A DNA stretch of 64,000 nucleotides from DATJLY01 sp963773665 (GCA_963773665.1 CAVZBZ010000001.1:682001-746000), one strand, 5' to 3'; shown: positions 28,801 through 37,373, counted from the stretch's first letter. Notes: a model not told the origin generated them from the letters alone. Numbers and translations: made by a program.

Positions 28801-29315
28801 TCCAGGCGCTGAACCGCGAGGGGCGCGAGCGGCTGCTCGCCGCCTTCGCCCAGGTGAGCGAGCATTTCACGCAGCTCTTCACGCGCCTCTTCGGCGGCGG
28901 GCACGCGCATCTGCGGCTCGATTACGGCGAGGGCGAGGACCCGCTCGAGGCCGGGCTCGAGATCATGGCGAGCCCGCCGGGCAAGAAGCTGCAGGTGCTG
29001 TCGCTGCTGTCGGGCGGCGAGCAGGCGCTGACCGCGCTCGCGCTCCTGTTCGCGGTCTTTCTCACCAATCCGGCGCCGATCTGCATCCTCGACGAGGTCG
29101 ATGCGCCCTTGGACGACGCCAACATCGACCGCTTCTGCCGGCTCGTCGAGGAGATCGCCGAGAATTGCGAGACGCGCTTCCTCATCGTGACGCACCACCG
29201 CCTCACCATGTCGCGCGTCGACCGCCTGTTCGGCCTCACCATGTCCGAGAAGGGCGTGTCGCAACTGGTTTCCGTCGATCTTCAGTCGGCCGAACGGCTG
29301 CGCCGGACGGCGTGA
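25839..29315 (+). CDS. smc: Chromosome segregation protein SMC
   Basis: Condensin ATPase, 1158 aa, GTG start. Walker A IVGPNGCGKSNLVDALSW at residues 29-46; long coiled coils; hinge region about 500-620 (KRYPPVLDRIAVTAGYEAAL marks its start); second coiled coil; C-terminal signature LSGGEQALTALALLFA and Walker B CILDEVDAPLDDANIDRF. The coiled coils are extremely Ala/Glu/Arg-rich, reflecting high GC. Intact across 3.5 kb, in contrast to the broken genes. An IS630 element begins 24 nt after its stop. Confidence 0.97.
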   Translation: MTRVHFAKLRLAGFKSFVEPTELAIEPGLTGIVGPNGCGKSNLVDALSWAMGETSAKRMRGGEMDDVIFGGTSDRPARNFAEVTLLLENSKRDAPRPYDDCDEIEVVRRIERGEGSAYKVNGREVRARDVQLLFADAATGAQSPAIVSQGRIGAIIAAKPADRRAVLEEAAGITGLHARRHEAELRLKAAEANLLRLEDVLTTLNTQLDGLRKQARQASRYRRLSDHIRRAEAVVLHLKWRLAAAEREEAAERLRRAERDVADRTAEQRAAERAREEAAESLPDLRRADASAAAELQRLVHARTALEEEERRVAHARAAAESRIAQTTADMAREAELADDARAALARLEAERAELLAAQAHESEAEAEAAATLAAAQTEAAALESELARLSEELAAAEARRAALATRREEAHERAERLASRVASLQGERTQVEAQTIAAWRVEETAHHVREAETHVAAARLAAETAEQELRAANAAEALARAPLEAAEARRAKLRTEAQALSELLAAASDKRYPPVLDRIAVTAGYEAALGAALGDDLAAPLESEAPTHWRSLADYDAPQNLPDGCTPLTAEVTAPAALARRLAQIGIVADWETGERLQGTLKPGQRLVSRDGALWRWDGLKRAASTPTASAQRLRQRNRLAEIEDSLRELDADIARLAEAFAAAQGATRRHAEAERAAREAARGALDRLASARDRDTELARESSAIAARLEALTSAAERLSADLAEARREAAAAGDALDGLPDPARARATIEELRQRLAERRLNHLACQGEYDRLKREAELRRERLGAVGSELQSWHGRAEAAERQRHTLEQRLEALHAEIAALSRRPSEIEQQRAALADLIEAATARRSEAGDALATGETRLTAAERAAKSCDAALAEVREERVRCEGYRDQAEEAGRALAALIAERLDCAPGEALEAAGISSDETLPDLADATHRFERLTRERENMGPVNLVAEEEAREVEEKLQILTSERDDLTAAIAKLRQGIQALNREGRERLLAAFAQVSEHFTQLFTRLFGGGHAHLRLDYGEGEDPLEAGLEIMASPPGKKLQVLSLLSGGEQALTALALLFAVFLTNPAPICILDEVDAPLDDANIDRFCRLVEEIAENCETRFLIVTHHRLTMSRVDRLFGLTMSEKGVSQLVSVDLQSAERLRRTA

Positions 29316-29433
29316 CCGCCGCGCCTGCGATCGATCCTAGAGCGGGATTGTTTTAGCCGGAGTCGATTGGGGATTCCCGAATCGGGGGCGTTTCTGATTC
29401 AACATGCTGGCTGGGCGAAGGGGGCCGGCATGA

Positions 29434-29859
29434 ATGGCAAAACCTTATTCGATGGATCTTCGCGAGCGGGTTGTTGCGGCGGTCGAGAACGAGGGGCTGT
29501 CGCGGCATGAAGCGGCGTCGCGGTTTGGGGTTGGCGTGAGCACGGCGATCGCCTGGGTGCGGCGCTTCCGGGAGACGGGGAGCGTGGTGCCGGGACAGAT
29601 GGGCGGGCACAAGCCGAAGGCGATCCGGGACGAGCATGAGGTTTGGCTGCGCGAGCGCATTCGCGAGCGCGATTTCACTTTGCGCGGGCTTGTCCGCGAA
29701 CTCGCCGGGCGCGGCCTCAAGGCCGATTACACCGCGGTCTGGACGTTCGTTCACGCCGAGGAGTTGAGCTTCAAAAAAAACCGTGCTCGCCAGCGAACAG
29801 GATCGCCCCGACGTGGCGAGACGGCGAGCGCAGTGGAAAGCGCGTCAGAGGCGGATTGA
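29434..29859 (+). CDS. IS630 transposase, upstream frame (DNA-binding part)
   Basis: N-terminal helix-turn-helix half of the transposase: SMDLRERVVAAVENEGLSRH, AASRFGVGVSTAIAWVRRF, then a second winged region ending ELSFKK at a run of eight A (29774-29781). After that the frame is not homologous; a +1 shift in the A run enters the catalytic frame as KKTVLASEQDRPDVAR. Whether this is programmed frameshifting or an extra A cannot be told. Confidence 0.85.
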   Translation: MAKPYSMDLRERVVAAVENEGLSRHEAASRFGVGVSTAIAWVRRFRETGSVVPGQMGGHKPKAIRDEHEVWLRERIRERDFTLRGLVRELAGRGLKADYTAVWTFVHAEELSFKKNRARQRTGSPRRGETASAVESASEAD

Positions 29860-30379
29860 ACCGGCGCGCCTGGTCTTCATCGATGAGACCTGGACCAAGG
29901 ACAACATGGCCCCGCTCCGGGGATGGGGACCGCGCGGCCGGCGGCTGCGCGCCAAGGTGCCGCAGGCGCGCTGGAAGACCATGACCTTCCTGGCCGCGCT
30001 GCGGCACGATCGTATCGACGCGCCCTGGCTGCTCGATGCCCCGATCAACGGCCAGACCTTCCGGACCTATGTCGAGAAGGTTCTCGTCCCGACCCTGAGA
30101 CCGGGCGACATCGTCATCATGGACAATCTCGGCAGCCACAAGGGACGCGCCGTCCGTCACGCCATCCGTGCCGTCGGCGCCAAGCTCATCCTCCTGCCGA
30201 AATACTCGCCCGACCTCAACCCCATCGAACAGCTCTTCGCCAAGCTCAAACACTTGCTGCGCAAAACCGCCGCGCGAAGCTTCGACGCCGTGACCGAAGC
30301 CATCGGACAGCTTCTCGGCAGCTTCACGCCGCAAGAATGCTCAAACTACTTCAGCAACTCCGGATATGGTCCCGCCTAA
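29783..30379 (+). CDS. IS630 transposase, catalytic frame
   Basis: DDE domain: LVFIDETWTKDNMAPLRGWG (first Asp), GDIVIMDNLGSHKGRAV (second Asp), LPKYSPDLNPIEQLFAKLK (Glu). All three catalytic residues are present. The nominal ATG at 29783 overlaps the upstream frame; translation more likely continues from it by frameshift. Confidence 0.88.
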   Translation: MLASEQDRPDVARRRAQWKARQRRIEPARLVFIDETWTKDNMAPLRGWGPRGRRLRAKVPQARWKTMTFLAALRHDRIDAPWLLDAPINGQTFRTYVEKVLVPTLRPGDIVIMDNLGSHKGRAVRHAIRAVGAKLILLPKYSPDLNPIEQLFAKLKHLLRKTAARSFDAVTEAIGQLLGSFTPQECSNYFSNSGYGPA

Positions 30380-30391
30380 TTCAATCCCGCT

Positions 30392-30820
30392 CTAGATCTC
30401 GACAAGTTCGCGCAGCAGCCGGCGCAGGCCTGGGCTCGCGCCGACGGCGAAACCCGCGACCAGACTGGCGACCAGCGTGCCGCGCACGTGCGAGCGTGCG
30501 AGCGCCGCCATCTCCTCGCCGGCAAGAATGCCAAGATCGGCAGCGAGTCCGCGGGCGCCGGCCGGCGCGCGCGTCGCATGCCGCCGGCGCTCCGCCTTGC
30601 CGAGCATTTTCCCGAACAGGCGCCCGAGGAGAATGACGACGATCGCCGTCAGAAGGATGCATAGGCCGGTTGCAAGCGAAGCCATGGGCGGCGCGATGAC
30701 GCGGCAGAGTGCGAAATAGACCGCAGCGCCCAGGAAGCCCACCCCAACCACCAACAGGATCGCCGCGATCAGGAACGACACGCCACCGACGATCGCCTGC
30801 GCAATGTACTTTTGCATCAT
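30392..30820 (-). CDS. Holin-superfamily-like small membrane protein
   Basis: 142-aa inner-membrane protein with two long hydrophobic helices (AIVGGVSFLIAAILLVVGVG and ASLATGLCILLTAIVVILLG), then a basic cytoplasmic tail. Resembles chromosomal phage-holin-family proteins that often pair with DUF883 proteins; function unknown. AGGAG precedes ATG 30820. Its stop codon TAG is formed across the IS630 junction and would also have been TAG before insertion. Confidence 0.7.
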   Translation of the reverse strand: MMQKYIAQAIVGGVSFLIAAILLVVGVGFLGAAVYFALCRVIAPPMASLATGLCILLTAIVVILLGRLFGKMLGKAERRRHATRAPAGARGLAADLGILAGEEMAALARSHVRGTLVASLVAGFAVGASPGLRRLLRELVEI

Positions 30821-30852
30821 CGCACGTCTCCTGAGGCGCGGGATCGGCTGGG

Positions 30853-31134
30853 CTAGGAGCGGCGGCCGAACAGCGCTCCCAGAACCATGCCGGCAATGAA
30901 CGCGATCGCCGCGGCCGCAACCGGCCGCTCCTCGACTTCGTGGATCAGGGACTGGCCGGTCTTCTCGATCTTGTCCTTCGTGCGCCCGGCGGAGCCCATG
31001 ACCTTGTCCAAGGCTTCCGACGCGCCGTGACGGCCCAGATGCTGCAGCGTTTCGGAGAGCTTGGCGAAATCCGCGCGCATTTGCCCGAGATCGTTGCGCA
31101 GCGCAGCGATATCCGCGTCGATGTGCTCAGCCAT
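30853..31134 (-). CDS. DUF883 (ElaB/YqjD-type) membrane-anchored protein
   Basis: 93 aa: an amphipathic helical N-terminal region (DIAALRNDLGQMRADFAKLS) and a C-terminal membrane anchor (PVAAAAIAFIAGMVLGALFG) ending in Arg-Arg-Ser. ElaB/YqjD proteins are stationary-phase ribosome-associated inner-membrane proteins in E. coli. Here it precedes the holin-like gene by 32 nt, probably one operon. Confidence 0.82.
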   Translation of the reverse strand: MAEHIDADIAALRNDLGQMRADFAKLSETLQHLGRHGASEALDKVMGSAGRTKDKIEKTGQSLIHEVEERPVAAAAIAFIAGMVLGALFGRRS

Positions 31135-31290
31135 TGCCTTCTCCGATAACAGCGCGCCAACGCAGCACGGAACGATTCCGCACCCGTCGCAACCTCACGA
31201 AAGCATGAGCCGGACGATGCGACGTTGATGTAGGTCAATGAAAACAATCGCCATTGGTTCGAAGAGAGGCATTACCGACCGGCGCTCGCC

Positions 31291-31319
31291 TTGACAGGAT
31301 TTCGGCCCATCCCTAAGGT
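31291..31319 (+). promoter_or_regulatory. Promoter of the ATP synthase F0 operon
   Basis: A perfect -35 TTGACA (31291-31296), 17-nt spacer and -10-like TAAGGT (31314-31319) lie 25 nt before the GTG of the first F0 gene. Confidence 0.6.
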
Positions 31320-31343
31320 GCGCCGCCGCTTTGGCGGGGGTAG

Positions 31344-31712
31344 GTGACGGCCGGCGATCAGGATCCTTTGAAGGAACTCGGGCGCCGGCTCGACGCAGCG
31401 CGGCGCGCACAGGAGAGCGCGCGGGGAGCTGAGCGAAAGGACGGACCGCCCTCCTTCGGCAGCGCCTTGGCGTTCGCCTGGCGGATCGGGATCGAGCTCG
31501 TCGCCGCCATCGCGGTCGGCACCGGGCTCGGCTGGGCGATCGATCGCTGGCTCGGCACCAAGCCGTGGGCGATGATCGTGCTGTTCTTCCTCGGCACGGC
31601 GGCCGGCATGCTCAACGTGTGGCGCGCCGTCACCGGCCAGGGCATGGCAGTGGGCTATCGCCGGCAGCAGGACAACGCGCCGGCCAAGGACGATTGGGAC
31701 GACGAGGACTGA
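31344..31712 (+). CDS. AtpI-like F0 assembly protein
   Basis: 122-aa membrane protein with two hydrophobic helices (GIELVAAIAVGTGLGWAID and MIVLFFLGTAAGMLNVWRAV) typical of AtpI/AtpZ-type proteins that aid c-ring assembly. GTG start. Heads the F0 operon, one base before atpB. Confidence 0.85.
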   Translation: MTAGDQDPLKELGRRLDAARRAQESARGAERKDGPPSFGSALAFAWRIGIELVAAIAVGTGLGWAIDRWLGTKPWAMIVLFFLGTAAGMLNVWRAVTGQGMAVGYRRQQDNAPAKDDWDDED

Positions 31713-31713
31713 C

Positions 31714-32445
31714 GTGGCGATCGAGATCAAGCCGCTCGAGCAATTCAAGATCGAGACCATCCTTCCCATCCATGTCGGAGGATTGGACCTGTCCTTCACG
31801 AACTCAGCACTGCTGATGACGATCGCGGCGCTGCTGGTGACGGCGCTCGTCATGTTCGGCACGCGCCGCGCCGCGCTGGTGCCGGGGCGGATGCAGTCGA
31901 TCGCCGAGATGAGCTACGAGTTCGTCGCCGACATGATCGAGACCAACGCGGGACACGGGGGCATGGCCTATTTCCCCTTCGTGTTCACGCTCTTCATGTT
32001 CATCCTGCTCGGCAACCTGCTGGGGCTCGTGCCGTACAGCTTCACCTTCACGAGCCACATCATCGTGACGTTCGCGCTTGCCGCCACCGTGTTCATCGGC
32101 GTGACGATCATCGGCATCGCGCGGCACGGCTGGCATTTCCTGCGCCTCTTTGTGCCGTCGGGCGTGCCGGTCGTGCTCCTGCTCCTGCTCGTGCCGATCG
32201 AGCTTTTGTCCTACTGCATAAGGCCGTTCACGCTGGCGATCCGGCTCTTTGCCAACATGCTCGCGGGCCACACCATGCTGGCGATCTTCGCCGGATTTGC
32301 CGCGAGCGTGCCGCTCTTCGGCATCCTGCCGGCCGGCATCGACGTGCTCATATATTTCCTCGAGCTCCTGGTCGCGGCGCTGCAGGCCTATGTCTTCGCG
32401 ATCCTGACCTGCCTTTACCTGCGCGACGCGCTTCACCTCCATTGA
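31714..32445 (+). CDS. atpB: ATP synthase F0 subunit a
   Basis: Proton-conducting stator subunit, 243 aa, GTG start. Five to six membrane helices; the essential Arg lies in PFTLAIRLFANMLAGHTML (about residue 175), and IYFLELLVAALQAYVFAIL is the last conserved helix. FVFTLFMFILLGNLLGLVPY is the signature early helix. Confidence 0.97.
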   Translation: MAIEIKPLEQFKIETILPIHVGGLDLSFTNSALLMTIAALLVTALVMFGTRRAALVPGRMQSIAEMSYEFVADMIETNAGHGGMAYFPFVFTLFMFILLGNLLGLVPYSFTFTSHIIVTFALAATVFIGVTIIGIARHGWHFLRLFVPSGVPVVLLLLLVPIELLSYCIRPFTLAIRLFANMLAGHTMLAIFAGFAASVPLFGILPAGIDVLIYFLELLVAALQAYVFAILTCLYLRDALHLH

Positions 32446-32465
32446 TCTGAGAAGGAACCCGTCAC

Positions 32466-32687
32466 ATGGATGTCGCTTCCGCCAAACTGATCGGCGCCGG
32501 GTTGGCCTGCGTTGCCCTTGTCGGCGCCGGTATCGGCATCGGCAACGTGTTCGCCGCGCTCATCAACGCGCTCGCGCGCAACCCGGCGGCGCAGGTGACG
32601 CCGTTCGCGTTCCTGGGCTTCGCCTTGGCCGAGGCGACCGGATTGTTCGGCCTCGCCATCGCCTTCCTCATCCTGTTCGTATTCTGA
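32466..32687 (+). CDS. atpE: ATP synthase F0 subunit c
   Basis: 73-aa hairpin proteolipid of the rotor ring. GIGIGNVFAALINALARNPA contains the polar loop; the ion-binding Glu sits in FLGFALAEATGLFGLAIAF (about residue 58). No sodium-type ligand set is apparent, so proton use is inferred. Confidence 0.97.
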   Translation: MDVASAKLIGAGLACVALVGAGIGIGNVFAALINALARNPAAQVTPFAFLGFALAEATGLFGLAIAFLILFVF

Positions 32688-32697
32688 CGCGCGCGCC

Positions 32698-33189
32698 ATG
32701 CCGCAGCTCGACGCCGCGACTTTCCCTTCGCAGCTCGTCTGGCTCGCGATCATCTTCATCGCGCTCCTGGTCGTGATGACGTGGGTGGGACTGCCGCGCG
32801 TCGGCGCCATCCTGGCGGCGCGGCGGCAGCATATCGAGAACGATCTCGGCAAAGCGGCGCAGATGAAGGACGAGGCCGAGGCGGTGATCGCCGCCTATGA
32901 GCGGGCGCTCGCCGAGGCGCGCAACGACGCGCAGGCGACCTTGCGCGAGACGATCGAGCGCATGAACGCGGCAAGCGCGGAGCGGCTCAAACACCTCGCC
33001 GGCAGCCTCGCCGCCGAGACCGCAGCGGCCGAACGCCGCATCGCTGCGGCCAAGGACACGGCGCTCGCGGGCCTGCGCGATGTCGCGGTCGAGGTGGCGC
33101 GCGCCGCGGCCGCGAAGGTCGCCGGAACCGAGCTCGATTCCGCGCGCGCGCGCGATGCGGTCGATGCGGTGCTGCGGGAGCGCGCGTGA
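32698..33189 (+). CDS. atpG: ATP synthase F0 subunit b'
   Basis: 163-aa peripheral-stalk subunit: an N-terminal membrane helix (QLVWLAIIFIALLVVMTWVG) after a short periplasmic start, then a long Ala/Glu/Arg coiled coil. Photosynthetic and many other alphaproteobacteria have paired b' and b genes after atpE, as here. Its stop overlaps the next start. The symbol for b' varies between databases. Confidence 0.92.
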   Translation: MPQLDAATFPSQLVWLAIIFIALLVVMTWVGLPRVGAILAARRQHIENDLGKAAQMKDEAEAVIAAYERALAEARNDAQATLRETIERMNAASAERLKHLAGSLAAETAAAERRIAAAKDTALAGLRDVAVEVARAAAAKVAGTELDSARARDAVDAVLRERA

Positions 33190-33677
33190 TGGGGCTTCTG
33201 AAGGACGCCGAATTCTGGGTCCTCATCGCGTTCGTCATCGCGTTCGGCTTTCTCGGCTGGAAGGCGTCGCCGATCCTGGGCCGCCAGCTCGATCAGCGCG
33301 CCGCGAAAATCCGCGACGCGCTCGAGGCGGCGGCGCGGCTCAGGGACGAGGCGCAGCGCGCGCTCGCCGAATACCAGAGGAAACAGCGCGACGCCTTGAA
33401 GGAGGCCGACGCGATCGTCGCGCACGCCCGCGCCGAGGCCGAGCGCGCCGCACTGCGCGCCGAGCGCGAGATCGAAGCCGCGCTCGAACGCCGCCGGCGC
33501 ATGGCGAGCGATAAGATCGCGCTCGAGGAGGCGAAGGCCTTGGCCGAGGTGCGCAACCAGGCAATCGAAATAGCGATCGCGGCGGTGCGCCGCGCGCTGG
33601 CCCAATCGCTCGACCCCGCGCGCCGGTCCGCGCTTCTCGACGAGGCGATCTCCGGTCTGCCGCGGGCGCTCCACTAA
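33189..33677 (+). CDS. atpF: ATP synthase F0 subunit b
   Basis: 162-aa peripheral-stalk subunit with one membrane helix (EFWVLIAFVIAFGFLGWK) and a coiled-coil body (RDEAQRALAEYQRKQRDALK). ATG 33189 overlaps the b' stop; a GTG at 33186 is also possible. Last gene of the F0 set here; F1 genes are not in the window, as is usual in alphaproteobacteria. Confidence 0.95.
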   Translation: MGLLKDAEFWVLIAFVIAFGFLGWKASPILGRQLDQRAAKIRDALEAAARLRDEAQRALAEYQRKQRDALKEADAIVAHARAEAERAALRAEREIEAALERRRRMASDKIALEEAKALAEVRNQAIEIAIAAVRRALAQSLDPARRSALLDEAISGLPRALH

Positions 33678-33692
33678 GATCGCGCCGCGGCG

Positions 33693-34382
33693 ATGCCGCA
33701 CGAGGAACATCATCGCATCCATCGCTCCGGCTGGCTTCGCGCCGCCGTTCTGGGCGCGAACGACGGCGTCGTCTCGACCGCGAGCCTGCTCCTCGGCGTC
33801 GCGGCCGCGCACGGCTCGCACGCCAGCATCGTCGTCGCCGGGACTGCCGGGCTCGTCGCGGGCGCGATGGCGATGGCGGCCGGCGAATATGTCTCGGTCA
33901 GCTCGCAGGCGGATACCGAGCGGGCCGATCTCGCGATCGAACGGCACGGTATCGAGACCGACGTGGAGGCCGAGCGCGACGAGCTGGCCGCGATCTATGT
34001 CGGGCGCGGGCTCGATCCAGCTCTTGCGAAACAGGTCGCGCACCAGCTCATGGCGCACGATGCGCTGGGCGCGCACGCGCGCGACGAGCTCGGCATCAGC
34101 GAGACGCTGCGCGCCCGCCCGCTGCAGGCGGCGCTCGCTTCGGGCACGAGCTTCGCCTCGGGCGCCATCCTGCCGGTGCTGACCGCGGTTTTCGTGACCG
34201 GCGCGAACCCCGGCATTTTCATAGCCTGCGTTTCGCTCGTCATCCTGGCGCTCTTGGGCGCGCTCGCGGCGGGCATCGGCGGCGCGAACATGCTCGGCGG
34301 CGCGGTGCGCGTCCTGTTCTGGGGCGCGCTCGCGATGGCGGCGACGGCCGGCGTCGGCGCGCTGTTCGGAGCGGCCGCTTAG
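33693..34382 (+). CDS. VIT/CCC1-family Fe/Mn transporter
   Basis: 229-aa membrane protein of the VIT1/CCC1/Nodulin-21 family, moving Fe or Mn out of the cytoplasm. N-terminal RAAVLGANDGVVSTASLLLG and AGAMAMAAGEYVSVSSQADT are the family signatures; the soluble Glu-rich metal-binding loop is near residues 70-130. It follows the F0 operon by 15 nt and overlaps the convergent cupin gene by 4 nt. Confidence 0.92.
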   Translation: MPHEEHHRIHRSGWLRAAVLGANDGVVSTASLLLGVAAAHGSHASIVVAGTAGLVAGAMAMAAGEYVSVSSQADTERADLAIERHGIETDVEAERDELAAIYVGRGLDPALAKQVAHQLMAHDALGAHARDELGISETLRARPLQAALASGTSFASGAILPVLTAVFVTGANPGIFIACVSLVILALLGALAAGIGGANMLGGAVRVLFWGALAMAATAGVGALFGAAA

Positions 34383-34897
34383 CCCTTCGCCGGCACCGAG
34401 GCGGCGCCCGCAATCGGATGGCCGATGCCCAGAGGCTTCGCATCCACCAGAACGAAGGCGATGCGCGCGGGCTCGGCGCCGCGGTTGATCCACGAATGGT
34501 TGGTGCCGCGCTGGATGACGACGTCGCCCGCCTTCAGGTGGATCGTTTGCCCTTCGTCCATCTCCATGTCGACCTCGCCCGCGAGCACGATGCAGTAGTC
34601 GAGCGTCTCGGTGCGGTGCATGACGCCCGGCGCGCCCGGCGGAATGTCGTTGACGGTGAAGCGCGTGCCGTTTGCCGGCGGCGCCGTGCCGAGCATGCGC
34701 GCGCCCATGTCCTCGATCTTCTCGCCCGTCGCGATATCGACCGGCATCCTGTCCGTGCACCACATGAGGATGCGCGCGCGACCCGGCTCGCCGCCGCTGC
34801 GGTCGTTGGTGGCGATGCCGTCGATCAGCACTTTGGCCACGTTCTTCGCATCGTGCCCGGTGACGACGCGGCGGGTCGGCGGCAATTGCTTCGGCAT
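34379..34897 (-). CDS. Cupin-domain protein
   Basis: 172-aa protein with one cupin barrel: PGVMHRTETLDYCIVLAGEV and GDVVIQRGTNHSWINRG match the two metal-binding cupin motifs (His, Glu, His). Substrate not identifiable. It lies downstream of the aminotransferase/alanine dehydrogenase pair on the same strand, 19 nt after ald, so it is probably co-transcribed. Confidence 0.85.
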   Translation of the reverse strand: MPKQLPPTRRVVTGHDAKNVAKVLIDGIATNDRSGGEPGRARILMWCTDRMPVDIATGEKIEDMGARMLGTAPPANGTRFTVNDIPPGAPGVMHRTETLDYCIVLAGEVDMEMDEGQTIHLKAGDVVIQRGTNHSWINRGAEPARIAFVLVDAKPLGIGHPIAGAASVPAKG

Positions 34898-34916
34898 GTC
34901 TTGTCTCCCGTTTGGC

Positions 34917-36032
34917 TTATTGCGCCAGCGCCGCGTCGGGCGACAGCACGGGTACGCCCAGCGCCTGCGCCACGGCCGGATGCGTGATGCGGCCCTTGTG
35001 AATGTTGAGGCCGGCGCGAAGATGCGGGTCGTCCGCCAAGGCGCGGCGGAAACCCTTGTCGGCGAGCGCCTCGGCGAAGGGCAGCGTCGCGTTGTTCAAG
35101 GCGAATGTCGAGGTGCGCGCCACCGCGCCCGGCATGTTGGTGACGCAATAGTGGATCACGCCCTCCTCGACATATGTCGGATCGGCGTGCGTCGTGGGCC
35201 GGCTCGTCTCGAAGCAGCCGCCCTGGTCGATCGAGATGTCGACCAGCACCGAGCCGGGCTTCATCCGCCGCACCATGGCGCGCGAGACGAGTTTTGGCGC
35301 CGCCGCGCCCGCGACCAGCACGGCCCCGATCACGAGATCCGCGCGTAAAACTTCGTTCTCGATGTTCTCCATGGTCGCGAAGAGCGTGTGGAGCTGCGAG
35401 CCGAACTGCATGTCGAGCTCGTAGAGGCGGGCCAGATTCTTGTCGATGACGGTGACATAGGCCTCCATGCCCATGGCGACGCGTGCGGCATTGGTGCCGG
35501 AGACGCCGCCGCCCAGGATCACGACCTTCGCCGCCGCAACGCCCGGCACGCCGCCTAGAAGAATGCCGATCCCGCCCTGCTCCTTCTCGAGGCAATGGGC
35601 GCCGACCTGGATCGCCATGCGGCCCGCGACCTCGCTCATCGGCGCAAGCAGCGGCAGGCCGCCCTTCGCATCGGTCACGGTCTCATACGCGATGCAGGTG
35701 GCGCCGCTCTTCATCAGCCCTTCCGCCTGGGCGCGGTCGGCCGCGAGATGGAGATAGGTGAACAGCACCTGGCCGGGTTTAAGGCGCGCGATCTCGGCGG
35801 GCTGCGGCTCCTTCACCTTGACGATGAGCTCGGAAGCGGCGAACACGTCTTCGACGGTAGATATCTTCGCGCCCGCGGCGGCGTAAGCGTCGTCGCCGAA
35901 GCCGATGCCGGCGCCCGCGCCGCGCTCGACGATCACCTGGTGGCCGTGATGCATGAGCTCGCGCACGCTGCCGGGGACGAGGCCGACGCGGTATTCGTGC
36001 GTCTTCACCTCTTTCGGCACGCCGACCAGCAT
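34917..36032 (-). CDS. ald: Alanine dehydrogenase
   Basis: NAD-dependent L-alanine/pyruvate interconversion. 371 aa, the family standard. MLVGVPKEVKTHEYRVGLVP start, catalytic KVKEPQPAEIARLKPGQVLF region, HLAADRAQAEGL, and the NAD-binding KVVILGGGVSGTNAARVAMG. DISIDQGGCFETSRPTTH is diagnostic. The ATG at 36032 overlaps the aminotransferase stop (TGATG). Pairs naturally with a pyruvate-using aminotransferase that produces alanine. Confidence 0.96.
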   Translation of the reverse strand: MLVGVPKEVKTHEYRVGLVPGSVRELMHHGHQVIVERGAGAGIGFGDDAYAAAGAKISTVEDVFAASELIVKVKEPQPAEIARLKPGQVLFTYLHLAADRAQAEGLMKSGATCIAYETVTDAKGGLPLLAPMSEVAGRMAIQVGAHCLEKEQGGIGILLGGVPGVAAAKVVILGGGVSGTNAARVAMGMEAYVTVIDKNLARLYELDMQFGSQLHTLFATMENIENEVLRADLVIGAVLVAGAAAPKLVSRAMVRRMKPGSVLVDISIDQGGCFETSRPTTHADPTYVEEGVIHYCVTNMPGAVARTSTFALNNATLPFAEALADKGFRRALADDPHLRAGLNIHKGRITHPAVAQALGVPVLSPDAALAQ

Positions 36033-37367
36033 CAGGCCGCGTCCTTCAGCACGCCGGCCAAGATGCCGATGAGCTCGTCGATCTGCTTGCGCTCGATGAC
36101 GAGCGGCGGCGACAGCGCGATGATGTCGCCGGTGGTGCGAATGAGAAGCCCGCGCTCCAGGCATTTCAGGAACGCGTCGAACGCGCGCGCGGCCGGCTTG
36201 CCGGGAATGGGGTCGAGCTCGATGCCGGCGACGAGGCCGATAGTGCGCAGGTCCACGACATGCGGCAGCCCCTTCAAGCTGTGCACGCCGTCCTCCCAAT
36301 AGGATTCGAGCGATTTGGCGCGGGCGAACAGATCTTCGCTCCGGTAGATGTCCATCGCGGCAAGGGCCGCGGCCGCGGCCAGCGGATGGCCCGAATAGGT
36401 GTAGCCGTGCGGCAGCTCGACCGCGATTCTCGGGGCCCGACATGAAGGCATCGTAGATGCCGCGGCGCACGATCACGCCCGCCATCGGCACGGTGCCGTT
36501 GGTGAGGCCCTTGGCGCAGGTCACCATGTCGGGGACGATCCCGAAGCGCTCCGTCGCGAAGGACGATCCCAAGCGGCCGAAGCCGGTGATGACCTCGTCG
36601 AAGATGAGGATGAGGCCGTGCTTGTCGCAGATCGCCTTGAGGCGCTCGAGATATCCTTTCGGCGGCACGAGCACGCCGGTCGAGCCCGCCATCGGCTCGA
36701 CGATCACGGCGGCGATGGTGGACGCGTCGTGCAGCTGCACGATGCGCTCGAGCTCGTCGGCGAGGTGCGCGCCCCACTCCGGCTGGCCGCGCGAGAACGC
36801 CTGCTTGGCGCGGTCATGCGTGTGCGGCAGGTGATCCGTGCCGGGGAGCAGGCTGCCGAAGAGGCGGCGGTTCGCCGATATGCCGCCCACCGAAATGCCG
36901 CCGAAGCCGACGCCGTGATATCCCCGCTCGCGGCCGATGAGGCGCGTCCGCTGCCCCTCGCCGCGGACGCGGTGGTAGGCCAACGCGATCTTGAGCGCGG
37001 TATCGACCGCCTCGGAGCCGGAATTGCAGAAGAACACGTGGTCGAGATCGCCGGGCAGAAGCGCCGCCAGGCGCGCGGCCGCCTCGAACGCGGCGGGATG
37101 GCCCATCTGGAAGGCGGGCGCGTAATCGAGCGACAGCGCCTGGCGGTGCACCGCCTCGGCGATCTCGCGCCGCGCGTGGCCGCAATTGACGCACCACAGG
37201 CCGGCGGTGCCATCGAGGATGCGGCGTCCGTCGGCGGTCCTGTAGTGCACGCCCTCGGCCGCGACGAGCAGCCGCGGGTGCGCCTTGAACTGGCGATTGG
37301 CCGTGAACGGCATCCAATAGGATTCGAGATCGTTGGGCGCGGCGCGCGCCCCCGTCACGTCATCCAT
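36032..37367 (-). CDS. Class-III omega-amino acid:pyruvate aminotransferase (one frameshift)
   Basis: PLP enzyme, 444 aa after correction. SYWMPFTANRQFKAHPRLLV and GTAGLWCVNCGHARREIAEA match the beta-alanine:pyruvate group. LILIFDEVITGFGRLG and MVTCAKGLTNGTVPMAG (PLP Lys) follow. One extra A near 36437 shifts the frame at MSGPE; removing it joins IAVELPHGYTYSGHPLAAAA. As printed the first part seems fused in frame to ald, an artefact. With ald it would recycle alanine to pyruvate. Confidence 0.93.
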
Positions 37368-37373
37368 GGCGTC

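Larger units (their letters stand above)
29340..30392 (+). mobile_element. IS630-family insertion sequence
   Basis: 1053-bp element with terminal inverted repeats GAGCGGGATTG / CAATCCCGCTC and TA duplicated on both sides (29338-29339, 30393-30394), the IS630 target. Both ends lie in CTAG, and the right junction preserves the TAG stop of the neighbouring membrane-protein gene. It carries two overlapping transposase frames. Terminal repeats and catalytic residues look intact, so it may be active. Confidence 0.9.

Noticed and set aside
34917..37367. Aminotransferase-alanine dehydrogenase fusion of 816 residues
   Set aside because: Produced by the extra base near 36437; the corrected aminotransferase ends at 36032, where ald begins.
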